From Photobacterium sanctipauli (GTDB lineage Bacteria; Pseudomonadota; Gammaproteobacteria; Enterobacterales; Vibrionaceae), in contig NZ_PYMA01000009.1 of assembly GCF_003026495.1 (NCBI RefSeq), positions 62,001 through 126,000 on the forward strand: a stretch of 64,000 nucleotides of DNA, given 5' to 3'. The notes under the pieces were generated by a model that made no database searches, was not told the origin of the DNA, and worked only from the letters and a program-made list of their open reading frames with translations. This document shows positions 56,889 through 64,000 of this stretch, piece after piece. The position numbers and the translations under genes were made by a program. Numbering within the stretch: the first letter of the stretch is position 1; every line of letters begins with the position of its first letter.

Positions 56889-58553
56889 TTAATCGCCAAT
56901 CTTCGCCCAAGTATCGCGCAGGCCAACCGTGCGGTTGAACACTAGCTTGTCAGCAGACGAATCTTTGCTGTCTGCACAGAAGTAGCCGGTACGCTCGAAC
57001 TGGAACGCTTTTTCTGCTTCAGCCGATACCAATGAAGGCTCAACCACACCGTTCATCACTGTCAGTGACTCTGGGTTGATCACAGAGACGAAGTCTTCTG
57101 CCGCACCAGGGTTTGGTACAGTGAACAGGCGATCGTATAGGCGGATCTCAGCAGGTACACCGTGAGAAGCCGATACCCAGTGGATAACGCCTTTCACTTT
57201 ACGGCCATCTGCTGGGTTCTTACCCAGTGTCTCGTTATCGTAAGTACAGAAGATAGTCGAAATGTTACCTTCTTCGTCCTTCTCGATACGCTCAGCCTTG
57301 ATCACGTAAGCGCCACGCAAGCGAACTTCTTTGCCTAGCACCAAACGCTTGTACTTCTTATTCGCTTCTTCGCGGAAGTCTTCACGTTCAATGTACAGCT
57401 CACCGGTAAACGGTACTTGGCGGCTGCCCATCTCAGGCTTGTTCGGGTGATTAGCCACTTCAAGCATTTCAGCTTCGCCTTCAAAGTTCTCGATAACCAC
57501 TTTAATTGGATCAAGAACTGCCATCGCACGCGGTGCGTTCTCGTTCAAATCATCGCGGATACAAGATTCAAGCGAGCTCATCTCGATAGTGTTATCTTGT
57601 TTGGTCACACCGATACGCTTACAGAACTCACGGATAGATGCCGACGTAAAGCCACGGCGACGCAGGCCTGAAATCGTTGGCATGCGCGGGTCATCCCAAC
57701 CAGAAACCAAGTTCTCGGTAACCAGCTGGTTCAGCTTACGCTTAGACATCACAGTGTATTCAAGGTTTAGACGGCTGAACTCGTACTGGCGAGGCTGGCA
57801 GTCAATCGTGATGTTATCAAGTACCCAGTCGTACAGACGACGGTTGTCCATGAACTCTAATGTACAGATAGAGTGCGTAATGCCCTCTAGCGCATCGGAA
57901 ATACAGTGGGTGAAGTCGTACATCGGGTAGATGCACCACTTGTCGCCAGTCTGGTGGTGGGTTGCGAAACGTACACGGTAAAGAACCGGGTCACGCATCA
58001 CCATGAATGGCGATGCCATGTCGATCTTGGCGCGAAGGCACATTTTGCCTTCTTCGATCTCGCCGTTCTTCATTTTGTCGAACAGCTCAAGGTTTTCTTC
58101 TACGCTGCGGTCGCGGTACGGGCTGTGCTTACCTGGCTCAGTAAGGGTACCGCGATACTCACGCATTTGCTCTGGACTTAGCTCATCAATATACGCTAAG
58201 CCTTTATTAATTAATTCAATAGCAAACCCGTGTAGCTTATCGAAGTAGTTCGATGAGTAACAAATCTCACCGCTCCACTCAAAGCCCAACCAGTTAACAT
58301 CGTTCTTAATAGACTCAACGTATTCGATGTCTTCTTTCTCAGGGTTAGTATCATCAAATCGTAGATTACATTGACCCTGATAGTCCTGAGCAATACCGAA
58401 GTTCAAACAAATAGATTTCGCATGACCGATATGCAGGTAGCCGTTCGGCTCCGGCGGGAATCGGGTATGTACGCTTGTATGTTTGCCACTTGCTAAATCC
58501 GCATCGATAATCTGGCGGATAAAGTTCGTTGGACGAGCTTCAGATTCACTCAT
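56889..58553 (-). CDS. glnS: Glutaminyl-tRNA synthetase
   Basis: A class Ic synthetase charging tRNA-Gln directly. The start used is ATG at 58553 ([14 protein letters not shown]) with GAGGTG upstream; TTG at 58556 is less likely. HIGH is at 41-44 ([10 protein letters not shown]), and the KMSKS-like VMSKRKL is near residue 269. The C-terminal anticodon-binding beta-barrels complete 554 residues. Next to fur and upstream of the nag genes, as in E. coli. Confidence 0.98.
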   Translation of the reverse strand: MSESEARPTNFIRQIIDADLASGKHTSVHTRFPPEPNGYLHIGHAKSICLNFGIAQDYQGQCNLRFDDTNPEKEDIEYVESIKNDVNWLGFEWSGEICYSSNYFDKLHGFAIELINKGLAYIDELSPEQMREYRGTLTEPGKHSPYRDRSVEENLELFDKMKNGEIEEGKMCLRAKIDMASPFMVMRDPVLYRVRFATHHQTGDKWCIYPMYDFTHCISDALEGITHSICTLEFMDNRRLYDWVLDNITIDCQPRQYEFSRLNLEYTVMSKRKLNQLVTENLVSGWDDPRMPTISGLRRRGFTSASIREFCKRIGVTKQDNTIEMSSLESCIRDDLNENAPRAMAVLDPIKVVIENFEGEAEMLEVANHPNKPEMGSRQVPFTGELYIEREDFREEANKKYKRLVLGKEVRLRGAYVIKAERIEKDEEGNISTIFCTYDNETLGKNPADGRKVKGVIHWVSASHGVPAEIRLYDRLFTVPNPGAAEDFVSVINPESLTVMNGVVEPSLVSAEAEKAFQFERTGYFCADSKDSSADKLVFNRTVGLRDTWAKIGD

Positions 58554-58652
58554 CAATTACACCTCGTGTGCTTACAGGATTTTTGAACCCCCTATGATCC
58601 ATAATTATGGGGGATGACTCAACAAATAGTATGCATTGTTTGTCGATATGTA
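58554..58652. promoter_or_regulatory. glnS upstream region
   Basis: About 100 bases between glnS and the next leftward terminator, with the glnS promoter presumably inside. No precise elements can be fixed; a short inverted repeat CCCCCTATGATCC / TATGGGGGATGA-like segment (58588-58615) is present. Confidence 0.4.
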
Positions 58653-58678
58653 TAAAAAAACCCCGCTATTAGCGGGGT
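58653..58678 (-). terminator. Intrinsic terminator downstream of the small ORF and chitobiase gene
   Basis: CCCCGCT / AGCGGGG stem with a 3-base loop and a long T-run on the minus strand. The stop codon of the small ORF (58669-58671) lies in the loop. Confidence 0.9.
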
Positions 58679-58791
58679 ATCAAAACAGCAAGCCCTAAGA
58701 TCAGGCCCAATAACAACATTCCACTCAGAAACCCACAATGGAAAAAGGATTTCTCGGACTGAAACTGCCCTAACAGCTTCTTGATAATCAC
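58669..58791 (-). CDS. Candidate 40-residue small membrane protein
   Basis: A short leftward ORF below usual length cut-offs. It starts with GTG preceded by GAGG at 4 bases, encodes a charged head (IIKKLLGQFQSEKS) and one hydrophobic helix (about residues 20-38, GFLSGMLLLGLILGLAVLI), and ends in Pro-Arg. Its stop lies inside a strong terminator. The start region sits in the loop of a 13-bp hairpin (58774-58818). It is 75 bases downstream of the chitobiase gene and may be cotranscribed. I do not recognise a family; expression is not shown. Confidence 0.45.
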   Translation of the reverse strand: MIIKKLLGQFQSEKSFFHCGFLSGMLLLGLILGLAVLIPR

Positions 58792-58818
58792 TATGCCTCA
58801 ATGACTATCAAGAAGCTG
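58774..58818. repeat. 13-bp perfect inverted repeat around the small-ORF start
   Basis: CAGCTTCTTGATA (58774-58786) and TATCAAGAAGCTG (58806-58818) form a hairpin with a 19-base loop that holds, on the minus strand, the GAGG and GTG of the small ORF. Confidence 0.85.
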
Positions 58819-58838
58819 GCGGAGATGGCCTCCGCCAG
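58816..58838. repeat. 9-bp inverted repeat beyond the chitobiase stop
   Basis: CTGGCGGAG / CTCCGCCAG with a 5-base loop, 29 bases after the chitobiase stop. No T-run on the minus strand; possibly an RNA stability hairpin. Confidence 0.6.
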
Positions 58839-58866
58839 ACATATTAACAAGCTAGTGCAAAGCCAC

Positions 58867-61539
58867 TTACAGTGACGTCACTCGGCTAAAGCGCTGGCCA
58901 TTGGCACTGATAGCGCGGATCTGTACATCACCCGATACCGCAGGCTTCGCCTTCGCATCGTAGTTCGTCCAGTTTTCGCCACCGTCCGTTGAATATTGCA
59001 GCACCAAACCAGGCATGCTGATGTTCATGTGCAGTACACCCGCCTCTACTTTCGCACCCGGCACAGGTACACGGTAGTTAACACCTGCCGCATCAAGCTT
59101 GGCCAATTCACGCTGACCCAGGGTGTTGGCAAAGCGTTGCCATTCAGCAGTCAGCGCCTCTTTGTCAACCAGCTGCGTTTGCTGAGAGTACTCAACGCCT
59201 ACCTTGTACTCATTTTCCCACTCGCCTTCATGCCAAGCACGCTGTGCCGCGGCAATCACACGTGGGAATACCATGTACTCGTACTGCTCGTCGGTGCGAA
59301 CTGTCTCACTCCATAGCTGGGCAGACATACCGTAAATGCTGGCATCTGCGTTACCCTTGCTCACGAAGCCGTTACCGTCGCGGTCAACCGACGTTTCTGC
59401 ATTTTGAGGCAAGTTTTCAGGTGCAAAGCCGAACATCTTACGGGTATCCGTTGCACGTGTTGCCCAGTAGTAACCGCGCTCTTTCGGATCGACCTCGTAA
59501 GGCATATCCATGTAGAGGTAGTCTGGGTTTGAGGCAATCATGTCGTAGCCTTTCGCAGCCCAGTCATAAGCTGCTGTGCCACCGCCCCAGTACAGTACGT
59601 CCCAGTGGTTAACACGCACGTTCTCGCTCGCAAACTGGTCGGCATCACCCTTCAGGTATTTCAGGCCGTCATTCCAAGCCTGGAAGTTAGCAACGCCCTT
59701 GCTTGCCGCGATTTCACTGACTCTCAAGCCAAAGTAGCCCACCAAGTGGGCAAAGTCTTCAACTTCACCGTTTTCTAGCAGCTTCTGACACATTGGAGAC
59801 TGGGCAAAAGGCTTATCCTGCGCCGATAGGTCTAAGTCGCCCTTCCATGCAACCTTCTCATCGCTGTTCACGTCTTGGAAGCCGGCACCCAGCTTAATGT
59901 TCTTCGCTTCATCGGCACCGTAATGCCAAGTATTCAGCGGCATACCCGCTTGCTTGTGCATGGCCGCAATTTCGGTAATCACCTTGTCTACGAAGTTTAG
60001 CGATGAATCCATGCATGGGTTGATGAAGCTGTACTTATCGTAGAACTGGACCGTTGTTACGTTTGACGTATCTTGCGGGTCGGTCAAGCGGTACTGCTCA
60101 GCCGCCGCCATATCGCCGGCTTCAGCCAAGCGCTTGTAGCGCGCTTCCATCGAGATAACCGCGGCACGGGAGTGCGCTGGCATATCAAGCTCTGGGATCA
60201 CTTCAATGCCACGTGCTTTCGCGTAGTGAAGGATTTCAAGGTAGTCTTCCGTGCTGTAGTAGCCCGAGCCAAAGTTGTCGCTTGTTGGGCCAGAACCCAG
60301 CTGCGGCAATAGACACGTCGTTTCAGACAAGTCGTGACAACGCTGGCTACCGATCTCGGTTAGTTCCGGCAAGCCAGGGATCTCGACACGCCAGCCCTCG
60401 TCATCGCTTAGGTGGAAGTGGAACTTGTTCATCTTGAACGCGGCCATTTGGTCAAGCGTTCGCAAAATCGCTTCTTTCGAGTGGAAGTTACGGCCAACAT
60501 CGACCATCACGCCACGGTAATCGAAGCGCGGTGCATCGCTCACTTTCAGGGTTGGGATAGTTTGCTCTGCGCCAGTGCCCATCAAAGACATCAGCGATTG
60601 CAGGCCGTAAAACGCACCTTGGTAGTCGTAGCCGACAACCGTCGTCACGCCATCACGGACATCAAGCAAGTATGCACCGGATACTTTGTTTTCTTGGCTA
60701 AAGCGCGATGGATCAAGGTACAGCTTAACCGGGTAGTCACCATTGGTATCAATGCCAAACGATGCCATGCGCGTCGTTGCCGCTTCCAGCATGGAGGTTG
60801 GCAGCGCCTTGTTTTCAATACTAATACCGTTGGCAAGTGAGACTTTACCGCCAGTCAGTTTAGTGCTTAATGGCGTTGGGATAATCGTGCCTGCAACCTC
60901 TTCCTTGGCCAGCAGGTCTACATCGCTGTTCTTCTCGAAACGAGACTGCGCCGTCGCCAGCACGTTGTTGTCGGCAGGCGTACGCTTCCAGTTATCGCCT
61001 TCAATTGGGTTGGTGTAAGCCGATGGATCTTCATGATCCGTGCTCACGATGGTTTCTGGTGTCGAGTCACCCGCCACGACATACGATCTTGGCATGTAGT
61101 CCGTCTCGAACAACTTCCAGTATTCACCAATGTATGGGATCACGACACTTTCACCCTCAGCGAAGCCTTCGAACTTGTCGGTTGGCTCAAGGGTATGCAG
61201 ATCACCTGTTACATGGGTAACCTTAAACTGCTCGTTCTGAACTTCAAGGATCATGCGGACGCTGTGGAAATAGATTTTCCAATCTTTGCTATCAACCGCA
61301 GGACCGTTGTTGGTCAGGGTTAGGTTAATCAAGTCACAAGACGCCCATTCTGCTTGTAACTCCTGACACTTAAGGCCTTCGTTTGCGCCGTGGTTAGTCA
61401 CCAGCTGGTAATTAACACCCAGGTTAGCAGCCAACGTATCAGCAACCTGCTGGTCGGTCATTGCAGGTGTGTTTGACGCACAACCGGTTGCGGCCAATGC
61501 CACCACCGAGGCCAACAGGCTCAGTTTAAATGCTCTCAC
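58867..61539 (-). CDS. Beta-N-acetylhexosaminidase, GH20 lipoprotein (chitobiase)
   Basis: Hydrolyses chitobiose and chitin oligosaccharides to N-acetylglucosamine. The 890-residue protein has a lipoprotein signal with the lipidated cysteine at Cys20 (LAATGC), so it is membrane-anchored. Next come an N-terminal carbohydrate-binding chitobiase domain (about 35-165), a GH20b domain, and the GH20 catalytic barrel (about 340-800) with the Asp543-Glu544 pair in HYGADEAKN; a C-terminal immunoglobulin-like chitobiase domain ends the protein. It is upstream-adjacent to nagE, so product release and uptake genes lie together. Likely under NagC or chitin control (inference). Confidence 0.95.
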   Translation of the reverse strand: MRAFKLSLLASVVALAATGCASNTPAMTDQQVADTLAANLGVNYQLVTNHGANEGLKCQELQAEWASCDLINLTLTNNGPAVDSKDWKIYFHSVRMILEVQNEQFKVTHVTGDLHTLEPTDKFEGFAEGESVVIPYIGEYWKLFETDYMPRSYVVAGDSTPETIVSTDHEDPSAYTNPIEGDNWKRTPADNNVLATAQSRFEKNSDVDLLAKEEVAGTIIPTPLSTKLTGGKVSLANGISIENKALPTSMLEAATTRMASFGIDTNGDYPVKLYLDPSRFSQENKVSGAYLLDVRDGVTTVVGYDYQGAFYGLQSLMSLMGTGAEQTIPTLKVSDAPRFDYRGVMVDVGRNFHSKEAILRTLDQMAAFKMNKFHFHLSDDEGWRVEIPGLPELTEIGSQRCHDLSETTCLLPQLGSGPTSDNFGSGYYSTEDYLEILHYAKARGIEVIPELDMPAHSRAAVISMEARYKRLAEAGDMAAAEQYRLTDPQDTSNVTTVQFYDKYSFINPCMDSSLNFVDKVITEIAAMHKQAGMPLNTWHYGADEAKNIKLGAGFQDVNSDEKVAWKGDLDLSAQDKPFAQSPMCQKLLENGEVEDFAHLVGYFGLRVSEIAASKGVANFQAWNDGLKYLKGDADQFASENVRVNHWDVLYWGGGTAAYDWAAKGYDMIASNPDYLYMDMPYEVDPKERGYYWATRATDTRKMFGFAPENLPQNAETSVDRDGNGFVSKGNADASIYGMSAQLWSETVRTDEQYEYMVFPRVIAAAQRAWHEGEWENEYKVGVEYSQQTQLVDKEALTAEWQRFANTLGQRELAKLDAAGVNYRVPVPGAKVEAGVLHMNISMPGLVLQYSTDGGENWTNYDAKAKPAVSGDVQIRAISANGQRFSRVTSL

Positions 61540-61785
61540 GAGTAACTCCTTCTCTCCCGAAACCGCCGATAAAAAGTTGGCGGTAAAAATAAAATGTCAA
61601 AACGACATAACAATAATCTGAAATTGCAGGTACAGGACATCGCCATTCAAACACTGGCAAGCGCCAGGGAAAGGTCGATAGTCGTAGTGGAATTTCAGGT
61701 GATTGTTGAGTCTGTTGCGGGTCTTGCTTGAAGGTACCGGCCTCCAGAGTGGAGACCGGTAGTACTGGTTAATTACGTGTGGTAA
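61540..61785. promoter_or_regulatory. Intergenic region between nagE and the chitobiase gene
   Basis: About 246 bases. It holds a hairpin beyond nagE (TACCGG-CTCCA / TGGAG-CCGGTA, 61735-61761, one mismatch) without a T-run, and a CCGCC/GGCGG inverted repeat (about 61563-61583) in front of the chitobiase gene. AAGGAG precedes the chitobiase ATG. No clear NagC site is seen. Confidence 0.5.
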
Positions 61786-63276
61786 TTAAGGCAGTTTTAC
61801 AGCTGATAGGTCTTCAGATGCTGGGATTTTTTTCATTTCGCCAGCAACGATTTCAGCTAGTGGGCCAAGGATAACCTGTAGGTTGTTTGAACCAAGTTTA
61901 ACCACACCCATTGCACCTAGTGCTTTAAGTTGTTTCTCGTCAGCAAGGCTGCTGTCTTTTAGCGTTAGACGTAGACGAGTGATACAAGCATCGATGTTTT
62001 CTAGGTTTTCGTGACCGCCTAGTGCTTTTAGGTACTGCTTAGCTAGTTCACCAGTTTCCTTAGAACCTTGTGCTGCACCTTCTTCAGCGTCGTCATCTTC
62101 ACGACCTGGTGTCTTCAGGTTGAACTTGATGATAACTGTGCGGAAGATGAAGTAGTAAAGCGCGAAGAATACGAAGCCCTGTACGATTAGCATGTACCAG
62201 TTTACAGCTAGTGGGTTACGAGTAGATAGAACCATATCTACTAGACCTGCTGAGAAACCGAAACCTGCAATCCACTGCATAGAAGCTGCGATGTATACAG
62301 AGATACCAGCTAGTAGTGCGTGAACAACGTATAGTGCAGGAGCTAGGAACATGAATGCGAATTCTAGCGGCTCAGTAACACCAGTGAAGAATGATGCGAA
62401 ACCAGCAGCGATCATGATTGACGCAACTTTTTCTTTGTTCTTCGCCTTAGCAGTGTGGTACATCGCAAGTGCTGCACCTGGTAGACCGAACATCATGATT
62501 GGGAAGAAACCAGCCTGGTACATACCTGTAACACCTACAGTTGCAGTACCTTCAGCGATTGATTTCGCGCCACCAAGGAAGTTAGGGATATCGTTGATAC
62601 CAGCAACGTCAAACCAGAATACTGAGTTCAGTGCGTGGTGTAGACCAACTGGGATTAGTAGACGGTTGAAGAATGCGTATAGACCAGCACCTACCTCGCC
62701 CATGCCCTGGATACCTTCACCGAAGCTTACAAGACCGTTGTAAACAGAAGGCCAGATGTACATAAGAACGAATGCAATCAGGATACCGGCGAAAGACGTT
62801 AGGATAGGAACCAGACGCTTACCAGAGAAGAATGCAAGTGCTTTGTGAAGCTCAACGTGTGAGAAGCGGTTGTAGATCTCTGCAGATACGATACCTACTA
62901 GGATACCAACGAACTGGTTGTTGATCTTCGCGAATGCAGCAGGCACTGCGCTTGCGTCGATGCCCTGAATCTGAGCAACTGCGCCCGGAGACAGTAGAGT
63001 AGTAACAACTAGGAAACCAACGAAACCAGAAAGTGCTGCTGCACCATCTTTATCTTTAGACATACCGTAAGCAACACCGATTGCAAACAGTACAGACATG
63101 TTGTCGATGATTGCGGCACCGGCTTTAATCAAAAAGGCAGCAAGTGCGCTGTTCGCACCCCAGCCGTTTGGATCGATCCAGTAACCAATACCCATTAAGA
63201 TTGCTGCGGCAGGCAGAGTGGCGACTGGCACCATCAATGCTTTACCTACTTTTTGAAAATATCCAAGAATGTTCAC
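61786..63276 (-). CDS. nagE: PTS N-acetylglucosamine-specific EIICB component NagE
   Basis: Imports and phosphorylates N-acetylglucosamine. The EIIC membrane domain (about 1-370) is followed by an acidic linker and the EIIB domain with its phosphocysteine in NIDACITRLRL (about residue 426). The 496 residues lack the C-terminal EIIA domain of E. coli NagE, so the phosphoryl donor is likely a separate EIIA-Glc (Crr). The start is GTG at 63276, with GGGGG 8 bases away. Divergent from nagB. Confidence 0.95.
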   Translation of the reverse strand: MNILGYFQKVGKALMVPVATLPAAAILMGIGYWIDPNGWGANSALAAFLIKAGAAIIDNMSVLFAIGVAYGMSKDKDGAAALSGFVGFLVVTTLLSPGAVAQIQGIDASAVPAAFAKINNQFVGILVGIVSAEIYNRFSHVELHKALAFFSGKRLVPILTSFAGILIAFVLMYIWPSVYNGLVSFGEGIQGMGEVGAGLYAFFNRLLIPVGLHHALNSVFWFDVAGINDIPNFLGGAKSIAEGTATVGVTGMYQAGFFPIMMFGLPGAALAMYHTAKAKNKEKVASIMIAAGFASFFTGVTEPLEFAFMFLAPALYVVHALLAGISVYIAASMQWIAGFGFSAGLVDMVLSTRNPLAVNWYMLIVQGFVFFALYYFIFRTVIIKFNLKTPGREDDDAEEGAAQGSKETGELAKQYLKALGGHENLENIDACITRLRLTLKDSSLADEKQLKALGAMGVVKLGSNNLQVILGPLAEIVAGEMKKIPASEDLSAVKLP

Positions 63277-63360
63277 CCTTAGTTCCCCCTATGGTTTTCT
63301 TAGATGCAGAGTTGATAACTTATTTTAGCTACCCGATTAAGTTATTTGCAGTTTAAGAAA

Positions 63361-63382
63361 TTAATTTCGCCCCGCAAATTAA
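63361..63382. promoter_or_regulatory. NagC operator between nagE and nagB
   Basis: TTAATTTCGCCCCGCAAATT followed by AA has 7-bp symmetrical arms (TTAATTT / AAATTAA) around a CG-rich centre, matching the NagC consensus. NagC represses nag genes until GlcNAc-6-P binds. Confidence 0.75.
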
Positions 63383-63391
63383 AACCTCCTT

Positions 63392-63413
63392 ATTTGTGAT
63401 CTTTATCACCTGC
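63392..63413. promoter_or_regulatory. CRP (cAMP receptor protein) site between nagE and nagB
   Basis: TTGTGATCTTTATCACC contains TGTGA-6-TCACC, one base from the perfect TGTGA-6-TCACA consensus. It is adjacent to the NagC operator, the arrangement expected for the divergent nagE/nagB promoters. Confidence 0.8.
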
Positions 63414-63531
63414 AGAGCCAATAATCAGGCGATTTTGCTAGCTCGATCATAAAACTTATTTTATTATCCAAAACAAAGGCGATAACACGCTAAGATTTTA
63501 TTGGTATTTAAACTTGGAATGAGGTGTCACC

Positions 63532-64000
63532 GTGAGACTAATCCCACTGAATGAAGCTAAAGAAGTAGGTTTGTGGTCTGCTCGCTATATTGCTGATCGT
63601 ATTAACAAATTTAAGCCAACAGCGGAACGTCCTTTCGTATTGGGTCTACCAACAGGTGGCACTCCACTAGCTACTTATAAGCGTCTTATCGAGCTTTATC
63701 AGGCAGGTGAAGTAAGTTTTAAGCATGTTGTGACTTTCAACATGGACGAGTACATCGGCATCCCAGCTGATCACCCAGAGTCATACCGTACATTCATGTA
63801 CGAAAACTTCTTCAACCACGTTGATATTCAGGAAGAGAACATCAACCTGCTTAACGGCAATGCAGAAGATCACGCAGTAGAATGCCAGCGTTACGAAGAC
63901 AAAATTAAGTCTTACGGCCGCATCAACCTATTCATGGGTGGCGTGGGCAACGACGGCCACATCGCGTTCAACGAGCCAGCCTCTTCGCTAGCTTCTCGTA
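63532..64000 (+). CDS. nagB: Glucosamine-6-phosphate deaminase NagB (3' truncated by window)
   Basis: Converts glucosamine-6-phosphate to fructose-6-phosphate and ammonia. The gene starts with GTG at 63532 ([19 protein letters not shown]) after GAGGTG and runs off the window after 156 codons. [24 protein letters not shown] (the general-base Asp) and [18 protein letters not shown] (active-site His/Glu) closely match E. coli NagB. Divergent from nagE, sharing the NagC and CRP sites. Confidence 0.97.
   Translation, partial: MRLIPLNEAKEVGLWSARYIADRINKFKPTAERPFVLGLPTGGTPLATYKRLIELYQAGEVSFKHVVTFNMDEYIGIPADHPESYRTFMYENFFNHVDIQEENINLLNGNAEDHAVECQRYEDKIKSYGRINLFMGGVGNDGHIAFNEPASSLASR

Noticed and set aside
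61735..61761. Hairpin after nagE as intrinsic terminator
   Set aside because: The stem has a mismatch and is not followed by T residues on the minus strand; it is noted only as a hairpin.

Overview
The window is a chromosomal segment of a gamma-proteobacterium of the family Vibrionaceae. Photobacterium or a close relative is my best guess; the genus is inferred and was not tested. The evidence is the Vibrio-type gene order (lytic transglycosylase-ycgL // minCDE-rnd, slp-hydrolase-fadD, tsaB-yoaA, feoABC), the E. coli-like synteny of gltA // sdhCDAB-sucABCD, ybfA, pgm, seqA-ybfF, fldA, fur, glnS and nagE // nagB, and close similarity of SdhC, SucA, SeqA, NagB and ArgS to their enterobacterial counterparts. 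It is almost entirely core genome. I see no prophage, integron, transposase, CRISPR array, rRNA or tRNA.

Layout. 1-3.3 kb: end of the histidine operon (hisB-hisH-hisA-hisF-hisIE). 3.3-6.8 kb: tdk, an NhaC-family transporter behind a clear lysine riboswitch, and hns. 7.1-11.6 kb: a murein transglycosylase and ycgL, divergent minCDE, then rnd. 11.6-18.1 kb: leftward genes for fatty acid activation (fadD), a hydrolase, Slp lipoprotein, tsaB and the helicase yoaA. 18.2-24.7 kb: purU, yecM, argS, a GGDEF diguanylate cyclase, a DUF924 gene and a HIT protein. 24.7-34.2 kb: feoABC for ferrous iron, a very large orphan sensor kinase with a periplasmic propeller, and the Zur-type znuA // znuCB zinc importer. 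34.4-45.7 kb: sdhCDAB-sucABCD with divergent gltA, a compact block of TCA-cycle genes. 45.7-50.3 kb: a repeat-rich gap, a calcium-type P-ATPase, a NIF3 protein and ybfA. 50.4-58.6 kb: DUF1853, pgm, seqA, ybfF, DUF2788, fldA, a DUF4442 thioesterase-like gene, fur and glnS. 58.6-64 kb: a small hidden ORF, a GH20 chitobiase lipoprotein, nagE and the start of nagB, which together release, import and catabolise N-acetylglucosamine.

Regulation visible in the DNA: a lysine riboswitch with a candidate Shine-Dalgarno-sequestering hairpin (5.7-6.0 kb), FNR and Fur sites before feoA, a perfect Zur palindrome between znuA and znuC, a NagC operator plus CRP site between nagE and nagB, and many intrinsic terminators, several of them bidirectional between convergent genes.

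I did not find a new multi-gene defence or mobile system. The less explained items are a 40-codon membrane-peptide ORF whose start lies in the loop of a 13-bp hairpin (58.7 kb), an 11-copy 8-bp tandem repeat lying between two identical, inverted terminators (45.7-46.0 kb), the orphan propeller kinase, a palindromic repeat element (54.8 kb), a 25-histidine insertion in ZnuA built from DNA tandem repeats, and an upstream ORF overlapping fur.
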